Virus record (IMG/VR): IMGVR_UViG_3300047470_000091
Coordinates: 1-29,541 of that record
Length of the DNA stretch: 29,541 nucleotides
Strand: one strand, 5' to 3'
From: a virus
Shown piece by piece: positions 1 to 7,669 of this stretch. Under the pieces are notes generated by a model. That model was given only the letters and a program-made list of their open reading frames with translations. It was not told the origin of the DNA and did not search any database. Made by a program: the position numbers and the translations under genes. Numbering within the stretch: the stretch's first letter is position 1; each line of letters opens with the position of its first letter.

Positions 1-62
1 CCGGGCGTTTCAGCCCTTGAGACCTCTTTGCCTGGCATCTGATACCCCTCTGTCTCTGTCAT
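1..62 (-). CDS. Possible 5' end of a gene cut by the window edge
   Basis: A minus-strand ATG at 62 opens a frame that stays open to the window edge (20 codons, beginning MTETEGYQMPGKEVSRAE). A second in-frame ATG at 38 has a better Shine-Dalgarno-like sequence, GAGGGG, seven bases upstream, so MPGKEVSR may be the true start. The frame begins 68 bases after the stop of the SprT-like gene on the same strand. The sequence is too short to recognise a family and is less GC-rich than its neighbours, so it may not be coding. Confidence 0.28.
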   Translation of the reverse strand, partial: MTETEGYQMPGKEVSRAETP

Positions 63-129
63 GGTCGGTCGCCAGCGTACCGATAGTACCTCCCGCGCTT
101 CTTAGAGTGGTCCAGTCCTTCGTAACGGA

Positions 130-783
130 TCAGGCAAACCTCTGTCCGCACACTCCGCAGGTGATCGGGCCGGCGGACATGGCAGTCTGGGAGATCCGAA
201 TCAGGCGCGGTGGGTCGCACTGACAGCGCGCGGTTAGTCGCTCAGTGCGCCTCGTCGACTGGGATTGAGGGATGACTAGGTGCGGCAGAGCCTGAGGGAT
301 CACATCCTCCAGGGCCTCCAGATCCGGCGCGTGTCGGCGTAGCGCCGCCTCTGTCAGCCGCGGGTCGACGAACCCGCGCGTCGATGATCTCTCCGCGTCG
401 GCCGGCCACTCCAACCCGACCTCCTCCGCGGCCGTCAGGTATTTAGCGTTGTGGTAGGCACCTCGCATAGTGGTGTCCTGGATCCCACGGACCCAGGAAA
501 GTAGGTGGGCAGCGTCGTGCAGAACGGCAGCGAGGACGGGCACGGGGCCCTGCTCCAGCGTCTCCGCGCTGACGACGAGGCCTGTTACAGCTCCGCTGTC
601 CCCCTTCGTCCACCGCTCCGGACCGTGGTCCGCGCGCAGTGCCGTTGGGGTGACGGCGATAAGGACGTCCGGGAGTTCCGGTACGTCCGCCCTTAGGCGA
701 TCCCATAGCCCGCCCAGGGCCTCTAGTAGTACGCCAGGTGAGGTCGGCATGGGCGGAGCGTACGGGTATGTGGTGGTCCCCAC
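130..783 (-). CDS. SprT-like zinc-metalloprotease-fold protein with HDAAH in place of HExxH
   Basis: The 217-residue product has an alpha-helical core around residues 83-125 (VLAAVLHDAAHLLSWVRGI, then YHNAKYLTAAEEVGLEW). This matches the SprT-like domain arrangement seen in many actinobacterial phage and conjugative-element proteins. There the helix normally carries HExxH, followed by a YHN segment and an AEELGLE-like helix. Here the motif reads H89-D90-A91-A92-H93, so Asp replaces the catalytic Glu; GAC is clear in the DNA. The C-terminus has cysteines at 187, 189, 209 and 212, suggesting a zinc ribbon. The start is GTG at 783; an in-frame ATG at 750 is an alternative and neither has a strong Shine-Dalgarno. 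The gene lies beyond the late-operon terminator, so it is probably transcribed separately. Family assignment is by pattern; activity and substrate are unknown. Confidence 0.72.
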   Translation of the reverse strand: MGTTTYPYAPPMPTSPGVLLEALGGLWDRLRADVPELPDVLIAVTPTALRADHGPERWTKGDSGAVTGLVVSAETLEQGPVPVLAAVLHDAAHLLSWVRGIQDTTMRGAYHNAKYLTAAEEVGLEWPADAERSSTRGFVDPRLTEAALRRHAPDLEALEDVIPQALPHLVIPQSQSTRRTERLTARCQCDPPRLIRISQTAMSAGPITCGVCGQRFA

Positions 784-902
784 AACTCGCGCGTCAGTCG
801 ACTAGCGCAGGTGTATAACGCATGAAAGCGCCCTCTACACCCTTGATCAGGTATGACGCGTAGTTAGGGTGCGAATAGTGAGTTGCGTCACAGGATCGAA
901 AC

Positions 903-948
903 ACAAAAAAAGGCCCCGAAGCCTCCACTTAGGGAAGCTACGGGGCCT
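903..948 (-). terminator. Intrinsic terminator of the late operon
   Basis: On the minus strand an 8-bp GC stem (AGGCCCCG at 911-918 pairing with CGGGGCCT at 941-948, extendable inward past one mismatch through AGC/GCT) is followed directly by a run of seven T residues. It begins 15 bases after the holin stop codon. This is the strongest rho-independent terminator in the window and the natural 3' end of the packaging-structural-lysis transcript. Confidence 0.9.
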
Positions 949-962
949 CGGGTTACTCGTGG

Positions 963-1238
963 TTACTCGTTGTCGCTCTTGCCGTCGACTGGCGTCACCC
1001 TGTCCCGGGCGGACTCGCCAGCCAGGGCCACGATCGCCGTCAGACCGACGCCCGCTATGACGTTGGCGACGTTCTCCTGCGCCAGGGCAGGAACGACGGC
1101 ACCAGCCAGGATGACGGCCGACGTCAGGAGGGCTCTCGCCCGGACAGGTTCCGTGACCAGGAAGACCGTCAGCGCCGCTACCGCCCTCGCGTAGAGCGCG
1201 GAGGCGAAGGCGCGTGCCTTGCTGAGGAAACTCTTCAT
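963..1238 (-). CDS. Putative holin, two transmembrane segments
   Basis: This 91-residue protein has a basic N-terminus (MKSFLSKARAF) and two hydrophobic segments, about residues 33-53 (ALLTSAVILAGAVVPALA) and 58-75 (VANVIAGVGLTAIVALAG). The tail is charged and ends KSDNE. Size, topology and a position four genes after the endolysin fit an actinophage holin, which makes timed lesions in the cytoplasmic membrane so that the amidase reaches the wall. The ATG at 1238 has GAGAGG nine bases upstream. It is the last gene before the operon terminator and starts 16 bases after the kinase stop. The additional N-terminal hydrophobic stretch (about 18-28) could raise the TM count to three. The family name is inferred from context and topology. 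Confidence 0.75.
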   Translation of the reverse strand: MKSFLSKARAFASALYARAVAALTVFLVTEPVRARALLTSAVILAGAVVPALAQENVANVIAGVGLTAIVALAGESARDRVTPVDGKSDNE

Positions 1239-1254
1239 GCGTGTGTGCCTCTCG

Positions 1255-1851
1255 TTAGTAGCTCCGGCCGTACTGCCGGCGGGATTCGATGTTGTAGACG
1301 TCGTCGACGATGGCCTGAAGCTCGATGTAGAGCCCGGACAGGGATCCGCAGTTGCTGAGGCTGTAGTCCGCGTCTGCCGACGTCAGGGCACCTTCGGACT
1401 CGTGGTCCAGGTGCGGGACGCCGGGTCGGGAGACGTAGATCAGGTGGAATCCGGCCCGACGCAGGCTCTCCGCCTCGTTGGGGTACCGGACGTCCGTGAT
1501 GACGACGGGTGAGCCAGCCTCGTTCGCGGCCGTGACCTTCTTCAGCGCCGCCCGGAGCCAGAAGTCCTCATCGATGTCGCGGATAGCGGCGCCGAACGCC
1601 TGAAGGAAGCGGCGGACTTCAGGGATCTCGTCCTTTGCCCGCTCGTAGCTACCTTCGCCAGTGATGTTGTCCGACCACCGTCGCTGCGGTCCGAAGAAGT
1701 CGGCCCGGGTGATTGGGTCGATCTTCCACGCCGCGAGCTTCAGCAGGTCCGCGAAGCCGACCCGCTCATATCCGCGGTTGTCGACGAGCCACTTCCCCAC
1801 CGTGTCCTTGCCCACCCTCGCGCGGCCGATGATGCCGATGTTGCCGGCCAT
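1255..1851 (-). CDS. Deoxynucleoside monophosphate kinase-like protein (P-loop)
   Basis: The 198-residue protein begins MAGNIGIIGRARVGKDTVGKW, a P-loop of the GxxxxGKDT type at residues 9-17 that is characteristic of phage dNMP kinases related to T4 gp1. Further family-like segments are FLQAFGAAIRDIDEDFW (about 83-99) and VVITDVRYPNEAESLRRAG (about 115-133). Such enzymes phosphorylate dNMPs to dNDPs in the cytoplasm to feed viral DNA synthesis. The ATG at 1851 is preceded by a strong AAGGAGG nine bases upstream. It sits between the tail fibre and the holin, an odd place for nucleotide metabolism, but co-oriented with both. The exact substrate range cannot be read from sequence. Confidence 0.85.
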   Translation of the reverse strand: MAGNIGIIGRARVGKDTVGKWLVDNRGYERVGFADLLKLAAWKIDPITRADFFGPQRRWSDNITGEGSYERAKDEIPEVRRFLQAFGAAIRDIDEDFWLRAALKKVTAANEAGSPVVITDVRYPNEAESLRRAGFHLIYVSRPGVPHLDHESEGALTSADADYSLSNCGSLSGLYIELQAIVDDVYNIESRRQYGRSY

Positions 1852-1893
1852 GCCCTCACTCCTCCTTGTTGCTGTTGGAGGAGTTATGGGTAC

Positions 1894-1921
1894 GAGGCGC
1901 CCCCTTGTGAGGGGCAGCCTC
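1894..1921 (-). other. Imperfect stem-loop between tail fibre and kinase genes
   Basis: GAGGC and GCCTC arms enclose a CCCC/GGGG inner helix just after the tail-fibre stop. There is no T run, so it is more likely an mRNA 3'-end stabiliser or partial pause site than a full terminator. Confidence 0.35.
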
Positions 1922-1935
1922 GCTAGTGCCTCACG

Positions 1936-4350
1936 TCACACGGAAACCCAGTTGCCGCCGGACGAGACGACGGTCACGGACGCGCCAGCCGCGACAGTCT
2001 TCGTCGCCGAACCGTCGATCGTCTCGCTTCCCGCCGCCGCTACCGTCAGGGTGTTCGTCCCGGAGTTCTTGAGCGTGTACACGTTCGGCGTGTTCGCCGC
2101 GGAGATCAGGGTGACGGTGAAGCCAGCGCTGGTCGTGTTGCAGACGAGGTATCGGTCAGTGACGCGTACCGTCGCCGTTCCGGTCAGGCCGCGGACACCG
2201 GTCGGGTTCTGCCCGTCGATGATCGTCAGGCCCGTCGTGTGCCCCGACGTGCTCAGGTTCGCCACCGTGTAGAGGCCCGTCAGCTTGATCGTCCCCCGCG
2301 CAGCCGCCAGGCCAGTGCCCGACGTGGTGTCGGCGAAGGTGGGCGTCGACGTCTCGGTGTCGAGTTGATCGATGTCGATGAACGGCCCGATTCCTCCGCT
2401 CCCAACGCCCACAATTAGGACGTTGTTCGTGCACGCCTCCACGCTGAGCTGAGCCGCCTTGATCGCGTGCGTGGCGCCCACAGAACCGAAGTAGAGGCCG
2501 ACGACGCAGAACCCCGACCAGCAGTAGAGCAGCCGCATCGTGTCAACTACGGTGTGCTCCGTCGCGTAAAACGCGTACGTGTAGCCACCGTGCACCGACA
2601 CGTTCTTGACGATGCAGTAGTCGTTGTTCCCGGCGGCCGGCATGAGAGCGCCGATCGAGAGTCCGTTCGCGAACTGGTTCGGGGAGGCGAAGTCGCCGCT
2701 CGGTACCGTCCCCGTTGTCCCGATCGCGATGTTCTCCACGTGGGCGTTCGCGATGCCGGAGAAGTCGAACGCGGTGTACGTCAGGCCGTAGAGGCTGTAC
2801 GCCGTCAGGATCGAGAGATCCTTCAAGCTGATCAACATGTTCGAGAACACACCGGGCGCCACACCGTAGCCGCCGGGCTGCGCAGGGCCTCCCAGTACGG
2901 CGGGGTTGCCGTTCGCGGTGATCGTCGACGACTGCGCGCTCACGCCCGAGTTGACGCCGAAGCTGACGATCGTGGAGCCCGACGTCTGCGGGACCGTCTG
3001 CTCCCAGTGCTCCAGAGCGGCGCCGTTCGTGATCCCCTCAATCGTCAGCACGACCTTCCGCGCCGTCGACGAGACGACAGGGATCGTGAGCTGCGAGTTC
3101 CCCAGCGTCGTTCCGCCAGTGACACGCGCGCCTCCCACGCCGTAGAAGCCGCTAGAGGCGGGGATGAAGACTCGGGCGGCGCCGGAGTTGTTCAGCGCCC
3201 ACGAAACGGCGGCATTGATCGCCGCCTGAATCGCCGACGTGTCATCCGTCGCCCACATGACGATCGCGCCGGACACCGTCGTCGACGCGGATGCGCCTAG
3301 CGTGACGTGACCGGAGTCCGTGAACGCCGTGATCGTGGTGACGAGGGTCGTCACGCCCGTCGCAGCCGCGCCCTTGACCATGACGACCTTGCCGACGTCA
3401 GTCGACGCAAAGGGCGTCGACGTGGCGCAAGTCAGCGTTGCGGACCCCGACGTCATGGCGCCGTCCGACCTCACCTTGCCGTCGCCCTTGGCGCCGTACG
3501 CGGCCTTCACGTTGAACACCCAGTCGCCCGTGTCGGCCTTGCTCAGCGGGGAGTAGGTCGACGCTGCGTCGCTCGTGGAGAGAGCCCCGATGGCCGCTGG
3601 AGTGACGCCCAGGTTCGTCCGCGCGACAGCCGGGTCCGTCAGTTCGGAGAGATTCCCCTCCGCCTGCAGGTAGGCGGCGTCAGCGCGCGTCACCTCCGCC
3701 GAGATCTTCGTGTCCGTGTAGGTGTGGGCAGACGTCAGGGCCGTTGCAGCAGCTCCGGCCTGATCCGCGCCCACGTTCGAGTAGTTCAGGGTGACAGCGC
3801 CAGTGAAGCCGTTGACCGACGCCACGGCGCCGCCGCTACCGAGCGCGTGACCCGACGGCCAGGCGCCGGACGCCTTCGGGCCGTAGATCGTCCACGCCAC
3901 GTAGTCGAGCCAGTAGTCCCCGTTCGTGCCGTCACCCGACGTCGGGGCAGTCGTCCCGGAGAGGATCGTCTTCCCCGCGGGGCCTGCGACGAGGACGAAG
4001 TCACCGGGCGCAGACGCAGCCGGCGCGATGTCCGCGAGGTCGATCGTCCCGGACGCCTCCGGCAGCGCGATGTAGTAGGTGCGGGTGCTGATGTCGGTCA
4101 ACACTTCCGTCACCGTGTACGTGAAGTTCGTGGGCCGCGCGTCGGTGTTGTCCGTCGCGATCAGGACGACGGAGAAGGCGCCGTTCGTGTCGAGCGTCAC
4201 CGTCACGGCGCCCACGGACGTCGTGTCAGCGCCTGGAAGACGCACGTAGTCCGGGGCGGCGAACCGGACGGTACCGGTCAGTGGCGTCCCGTCGGGACGG
4301 ATGTAGCGACCGGTCAGTGTCACGGTCGTGATGCCTGAAGGCATGGTCAT
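1936..4350 (-). CDS. Tail fibre / spike with pectate-lyase-type beta-helix
   Basis: The start chosen is the ATG at 4350, which overlaps the upstream stop as ATGA and has GAGAGG nine bases upstream; this gives 804 residues. A longer frame to 4413 adds a low-complexity Arg/Pro lead and is unlikely. Residues 1-120 look like a beta-rich attachment domain. Residues about 172-215 (GSGGAVASVNGFTGAVTLNY) and 230-270 resemble phage fibre linkers. FNVKAAYGAKGDG at 279-291 and DDTSAIQAAINAA at 369-381 are the two halves of the usual pectate-lyase-3 entry motif, here split by about 77 residues. A beta-helix-like Ser/Thr/Gly-rich body follows. The C-terminal 100 residues (TLKNSGTNTLTVAAAGSETI) resemble a domain common at phage fibre ends. 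Probable role: receptor binding or surface-polysaccharide cleavage. Catalytic residues were not identified. Confidence 0.82.
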   Translation of the reverse strand: MTMPSGITTVTLTGRYIRPDGTPLTGTVRFAAPDYVRLPGADTTSVGAVTVTLDTNGAFSVVLIATDNTDARPTNFTYTVTEVLTDISTRTYYIALPEASGTIDLADIAPAASAPGDFVLVAGPAGKTILSGTTAPTSGDGTNGDYWLDYVAWTIYGPKASGAWPSGHALGSGGAVASVNGFTGAVTLNYSNVGADQAGAAATALTSAHTYTDTKISAEVTRADAAYLQAEGNLSELTDPAVARTNLGVTPAAIGALSTSDAASTYSPLSKADTGDWVFNVKAAYGAKGDGKVRSDGAMTSGSATLTCATSTPFASTDVGKVVMVKGAAATGVTTLVTTITAFTDSGHVTLGASASTTVSGAIVMWATDDTSAIQAAINAAVSWALNNSGAARVFIPASSGFYGVGGARVTGGTTLGNSQLTIPVVSSTARKVVLTIEGITNGAALEHWEQTVPQTSGSTIVSFGVNSGVSAQSSTITANGNPAVLGGPAQPGGYGVAPGVFSNMLISLKDLSILTAYSLYGLTYTAFDFSGIANAHVENIAIGTTGTVPSGDFASPNQFANGLSIGALMPAAGNNDYCIVKNVSVHGGYTYAFYATEHTVVDTMRLLYCWSGFCVVGLYFGSVGATHAIKAAQLSVEACTNNVLIVGVGSGGIGPFIDIDQLDTETSTPTFADTTSGTGLAAARGTIKLTGLYTVANLSTSGHTTGLTIIDGQNPTGVRGLTGTATVRVTDRYLVCNTTSAGFTVTLISAANTPNVYTLKNSGTNTLTVAAAGSETIDGSATKTVAAGASVTVVSSGGNWVSV

Positions 4351-4661
4351 GTGGTGTCGCCTCTCTGCTGGCGGCTCAGAAGCAGGTGTTCGGCGTCGTG
4401 GCCGGCCTGCCACTCGCGCACGCGCGCTACGTCCTCGCGGAGTTCGCCGACGTCAGAGCGCAGCTCGTCCTTCACGCCGTCGATGCGGGCGCCCAGGACG
4501 TCGCCCAGGGCGGTCAGTTGGTCTCGGGTAGCCGCGCCGTCCGCCTCAACTGCGCCGCGATGGCGACGCAGGATGGCCAGGACAGCGGGAACGGCCCCGA
4601 TCAGGGCGGCGCCTAGGACAGCGCAACCACCGATCAGGGCCGCCAAGATCTCCGGTCCCAC
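4347..4661 (-). CDS. Single-TM coiled-coil protein of the lysis region
   Basis: The 104-residue protein has one N-terminal hydrophobic segment, about residues 6-31 (AALIGGCAVLGAALIGAVPAVLAIL). A basic stop-transfer stretch RRHRG and a long charged helix with heptad-like spacing (DQLTALGDVLGARIDGVKDEL and onward) follow. It resembles the small TM-plus-coiled-coil proteins (DUF2746-like) found beside endolysins in actinophages, sometimes annotated as second holins. It starts at GTG 4661, one base after the endolysin stop, and ends in ATGA overlap with the tail fibre, so translation is likely coupled. A role in lysis (holin partner or wall-spanning factor) is inferred from location only. Confidence 0.68.
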   Translation of the reverse strand: MGPEILAALIGGCAVLGAALIGAVPAVLAILRRHRGAVEADGAATRDQLTALGDVLGARIDGVKDELRSDVGELREDVARVREWQAGHDAEHLLLSRQQRGDTT

Positions 4662-4662
4662 G

Positions 4663-5574
4663 TCAGGCCTTCACGGTCCAGCCGTGGCGCGCGCCCAGCT
4701 TCGTCAGCGAGGCCTTGCCCGGTATGCCGTCCGCGGCGGAGCCCGTGAACGAGCCGCCCGCCCTCGACTTCTGCCAGGCCTTGTACGCGGCGACGGTCTT
4801 CGTCCCGAAGCTTCCGTCCGCGTACTTCGACGCGAGCAGCCCTTCCGCTACGAGGGCCTTCTCCACGAGCAGGACATCCGCCTTGTGCGTCGTCTTCCCC
4901 TGCGCGAGCTTCGGGTCCTGCTTCGCGGCCGAGACGACATTGCTCAGGTCGACGACCGGCTTCGCCGGGGTGGAGGGCTTCGACGTCACGGGAGTCGTGA
5001 CGGTGACCGGGGCCGCCGCGAAGAGCTTCGACTTGTCGATGTTGCCCGGGTCCCAGTGGTCGTTGCCCGGGATGTTGCAGTGCCCGTAGTGCCCGCCCTT
5101 CGTCATCCACGTCGTGCGGGGCCGGTTGTCGGCGTCGGCGTACGACGTCGCCAGGGATCCGGCGGGGAAGACGTCGGGGACGCCCCAGCTCCGTATGGCG
5201 CGCATCAGGGCCTTGAAGTTCTTCCCGGGCGTCCAGTAGCCCGTGAACGGCTTGCCAGCGCGGCCCAGGACTTCGATCTGTATGCAGGCCTTACCGACGC
5301 GGTTCGTCCTCGTCGACCCGTCGTTCCGCAGCGCGCGGGCGGACTCCGTCATCGGGCCGAACTGACCGATGCGGTCCGTCGTCGGGTCGTAGAGGAAGTG
5401 GGGCTCCGTCGCGTTGTTGATCAGCACCTTCGCGACGGCGTTGAACGCGGCGTCCCCGGCTCCGCTCTCCGTCGTGTGCCAGACGACACGGGCGGGCGCG
5501 CTCGGGTAGTCCATGGCGCCGCCTATCGAGCCGTCACCCAGTCGCGCGGCCTCAGTCAGCCATATTTCCGACAT
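4663..5574 (-). CDS. Endolysin: N-acetylmuramoyl-L-alanine amidase with C-terminal wall-binding domain
   Basis: The start is the ATG at 5574, seven bases after GGAGGGG; the frame extends to 5691 but that stretch crosses a terminator. The product has 303 residues. The amidase-2/PGRP fold covers about residues 20-180, with VVWHTTES (zinc ligand H33) and GHYGHCNIPGNDHWDPG (histidines 165 and 173 as candidate ligands). A Thr/Pro linker (about 188-210) joins a peptidoglycan-binding-like domain (about 228-303; KADVLLVEKALVAEGLL, DGSFGTKTVAAYKAWQ). The enzyme cleaves the bond between muramic acid and the stem peptide. It has no signal peptide, so it needs a holin. The gene is separated from the tail genes by an intrinsic terminator at 5597-5620. 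Confidence 0.93.
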   Translation of the reverse strand: MSEIWLTEAARLGDGSIGGAMDYPSAPARVVWHTTESGAGDAAFNAVAKVLINNATEPHFLYDPTTDRIGQFGPMTESARALRNDGSTRTNRVGKACIQIEVLGRAGKPFTGYWTPGKNFKALMRAIRSWGVPDVFPAGSLATSYADADNRPRTTWMTKGGHYGHCNIPGNDHWDPGNIDKSKLFAAAPVTVTTPVTSKPSTPAKPVVDLSNVVSAAKQDPKLAQGKTTHKADVLLVEKALVAEGLLASKYADGSFGTKTVAAYKAWQKSRAGGSFTGSAADGIPGKASLTKLGARHGWTVKA

Positions 5575-5596
5575 CTGCTGTCCCCTCCAGGGCATG

Positions 5597-5620
5597 AAAA
5601 AAGCCCCGACGCTGCGGGGC
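5597..5620 (-). terminator. Internal terminator between tail and lysis modules
   Basis: GCCCCG (5603-5608) pairs with CGGGGC (5615-5620) around a six-base loop, followed on the minus strand by six T residues (5602-5597). It lies between the receptor-end tail gene and the endolysin, whose Shine-Dalgarno begins only about ten bases downstream. It should reduce or time transcription of the lysis genes. Confidence 0.82.
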
Positions 5621-5645
5621 GTGAATGAGTGGTGCTGCGTGTCGG

Positions 5646-6278
5646 TTAGTCGCCGGCAGGGCTGAACTGGATTCCGTCGAGTGCGAACCACGCCGGGTTG
5701 TCAGACGCCCCGGCAGCACTACCAAATTCGGCGTTGTAGAACAGCCCGCCGTCGGTGTGAACCTCAAGACGCACGGTGTAGCGAGTGACGCCGTCGGACG
5801 TGGACCGTGTTGCCGCCCCCATGAAATAGCGGATGGCCGCGGGAGCGTAGGCGGACGGAATTGAGGCGAACTTAACGGCCGATCCGTCGTCAGTGAATCC
5901 GAGCCCGTTGGACTTCCGAATACGGCCGCGCAATTCGATTCCGCCGCCAGCCTTGAGCCTCCAGCCGGGGGAACCGCCCATCGCGATGTATCCGGAAACG
6001 TACGTCAACGACTGCCACGGACCGTCGGACATCAGCATCCATGTACCGTCGGCCTGATATCCCTCCCACCGGTCTTCGGCAATCAGGTAAGTGACCATCC
6101 CCGGAACGAGCTTGACGGTTGTTCCGAAGGCAGCAGCGCGGGAGTTGGCGTTGGCGAACTTCATGACGACCAGCGGAACGACGCCGTTTACCAGCGTCTT
6201 CATCGCCGTTTCGATGTTTGGCGTGTCAGACAGGAGCGGGTATTGAACGCCCTGTGCGTAGTCGTCGCCCTTTGACAT
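5646..6278 (-). CDS. Minor tail / receptor-end protein
   Basis: The 210-residue protein has an N-terminal helical stretch (about 1-45; NIETAMKTLVNGVVPLVV). A short beta segment (VPGMVTYLIAEDRWEGYQADGTW) resembles the entry region of many actinophage tail-tip proteins. The C-terminal beta domain (about 105-210) begins GGGIELRGRI and ends PAWFALDGIQFSPAGD. The ATG at 6278 has GAGAGGG seven bases upstream. It is the last gene before the internal terminator and follows the tail-hub genes, which supports a tip or host-recognition role. No enzymatic motif is visible, and the family is not named with certainty. Confidence 0.68.
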   Translation of the reverse strand: MSKGDDYAQGVQYPLLSDTPNIETAMKTLVNGVVPLVVMKFANANSRAAAFGTTVKLVPGMVTYLIAEDRWEGYQADGTWMLMSDGPWQSLTYVSGYIAMGGSPGWRLKAGGGIELRGRIRKSNGLGFTDDGSAVKFASIPSAYAPAAIRYFMGAATRSTSDGVTRYTVRLEVHTDGGLFYNAEFGSAAGASDNPAWFALDGIQFSPAGD

Positions 6279-6305
6279 GGCGGTATCCCTCTCGAAGTGT
6301 CTGGG

Positions 6306-6563
6306 CTAGGAAGTGGCTAGGGCGCCGACGACGACCCAATTCCCGTCGGAGTTCGTCATGACGACCACGTGGTCATTCACGGCCGGCGACGTGTACGACT
6401 TCAGGCGTCGCACGGATGCCACGGAGCCGTGCGCCGTGGCGATGTCGACCGTGCCGTCCGTGTGGGTAGCCGTGACGGTCGCCAGACGCCACCCAGCGGC
6501 CTCCTGCGTCACTGCGCGGCTGGCAGCCTGTCTCACGGCGTAAGCGAGCCTCTGAGCGGTCAT
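6306..6563 (-). CDS. Small OB-fold-like tail protein
   Basis: The 85-residue product has a helical N-terminus (MTAQRLAYAVRQAASRAV) and then a compact beta domain. Its pattern, WRLATVTATHTDGTVDI, VASVRRLKSY, VNDHVVVMTNSDGNWVVVGAL, fits an OB barrel of the kind found in tail hub and spike proteins. The start overlaps the stop of the preceding DUF5047-like gene as ATGA, so the two are translationally coupled. The probable role is as a small component of the baseplate or tail tip; the fold call is by pattern only. Confidence 0.65.
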   Translation of the reverse strand: MTAQRLAYAVRQAASRAVTQEAAGWRLATVTATHTDGTVDIATAHGSVASVRRLKSYTSPAVNDHVVVMTNSDGNWVVVGALATS

Positions 6564-7669
6564 GAGTCGTCCTCCTTGCCGCCGCGCAGGCTCACCGAGA
6601 ATGAGCCGTCTGCCGTCAGCGGGATCGACGCGGACTGGAGGATGAAAAGCTCCTTCCGGTCGGCGTAGGAAATGCGCAGACAGTCCCCGCCGTCGAGCGC
6701 CGGGTTAGGAATCGAGTCAATGGAGGTCGCCACGTTAGGCGCTATCGCGTCGAAGAGCGCGTACTCCGCCGCCGCTTGGCACGCTCCGACCGTCGTCCAG
6801 AGGGACGAGGAAATGAACTTTGGCACCTTGCCGAACGGTCCGCCCCACACGGTCGGGCTCAGAGGGTCGTCATCGTAGACAACGGCGCTGACGGGTGCGA
6901 TGTTAGAGGCCGTGTTCTCGCCGGACGCTACAACGGCGTTGTAAACAGCCGTTCTTGACATCTGACGCGCGGCGGACATCAGCGTTCCGCCCTCTCCTTC
7001 CGCGATGTCCCAAACAACACGGGAGGACAACACTTCCGGAACATCAGCAATCACGAAACGGTCCAGGGCATCGACGTAAATCTCCGCCTGCATTGCTAGG
7101 GCTATTTGCTGAACGGCGTCCCAGCGGTCCGCGTTGGCGTCCCACGTCGTGATCGCACACGCTGGATTACGGCTGTCGGACGTTGAGTTGACGATTACGG
7201 AATCCGGTAGAGTTTCCCGGATCAGGGCCGTAATGGCGTCAACGCACGTCGAGTAACCCCGCGTTGTCTTGGGCGTGAGAAACTTGTCGTCGATGATGTA
7301 GCACTCCGACGATTTGCCCGTCAGGGTTACCGGTCCAAAGTGCACGTCCCCTTGCGGCTCGTCGATCCGGAAAGTTCCTAGGGGAACCTCCTCCACGACT
7401 CCGCCGGAAAAGCGGATACCTCGTGTGATGACGAGCGACTGCCCATAAGCAGCCAGCGGGTCGAGCGGATTCCACGGCAGATACTTCGGGTTGCTGACCG
7501 TCAGCGAAAGAGAGCGACGGACCTTCGACCCACGGTCAACCGTCACCGACCCGTCCTGAATCGGGAGGTCGGCAACGGTGAGCGCACCTTCGTAAAAGGC
7601 CTGCGCGCGGACGGTGATGGAGTGCGACGTCGTCAGAGCCTGTAGGAACCGAGCAGATACGGCGTACAT
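6560..7669 (-). CDS. DUF5047-like minor tail (hub) protein
   Basis: The 369-residue protein begins MYAVSARFLQALTTSHSITV, followed by IQDGSVTVDRGSKVRRSLSLTVSN. This opening matches the actinophage DUF5047 tail family. The middle (about 60-215) resembles tail-hub folds, including LGTFRIDEP and GKSSECYIIDDKFLTP. The C-terminus (about 310-369; NPALDGGDCLRISYADRKELFILQSASIPL) looks like the gp27/Tal-type closing domain. It starts in TGATG overlap with the upstream minor tail gene and ends in ATGA overlap with the OB-like gene. It probably forms the ring at the tail tip below the tape measure. Confidence 0.8.
   Translation of the reverse strand: MYAVSARFLQALTTSHSITVRAQAFYEGALTVADLPIQDGSVTVDRGSKVRRSLSLTVSNPKYLPWNPLDPLAAYGQSLVITRGIRFSGGVVEEVPLGTFRIDEPQGDVHFGPVTLTGKSSECYIIDDKFLTPKTTRGYSTCVDAITALIRETLPDSVIVNSTSDSRNPACAITTWDANADRWDAVQQIALAMQAEIYVDALDRFVIADVPEVLSSRVVWDIAEGEGGTLMSAARQMSRTAVYNAVVASGENTASNIAPVSAVVYDDDPLSPTVWGGPFGKVPKFISSSLWTTVGACQAAAEYALFDAIAPNVATSIDSIPNPALDGGDCLRISYADRKELFILQSASIPLTADGSFSVSLRGGKEDDS

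Noticed and set aside
4351-5628. 425-codon open frame on the plus strand
   Set aside because: It is antisense to the endolysin and the coiled-coil gene, with Arg-rich, low-complexity translation; it arises from GC-rich codon bias.
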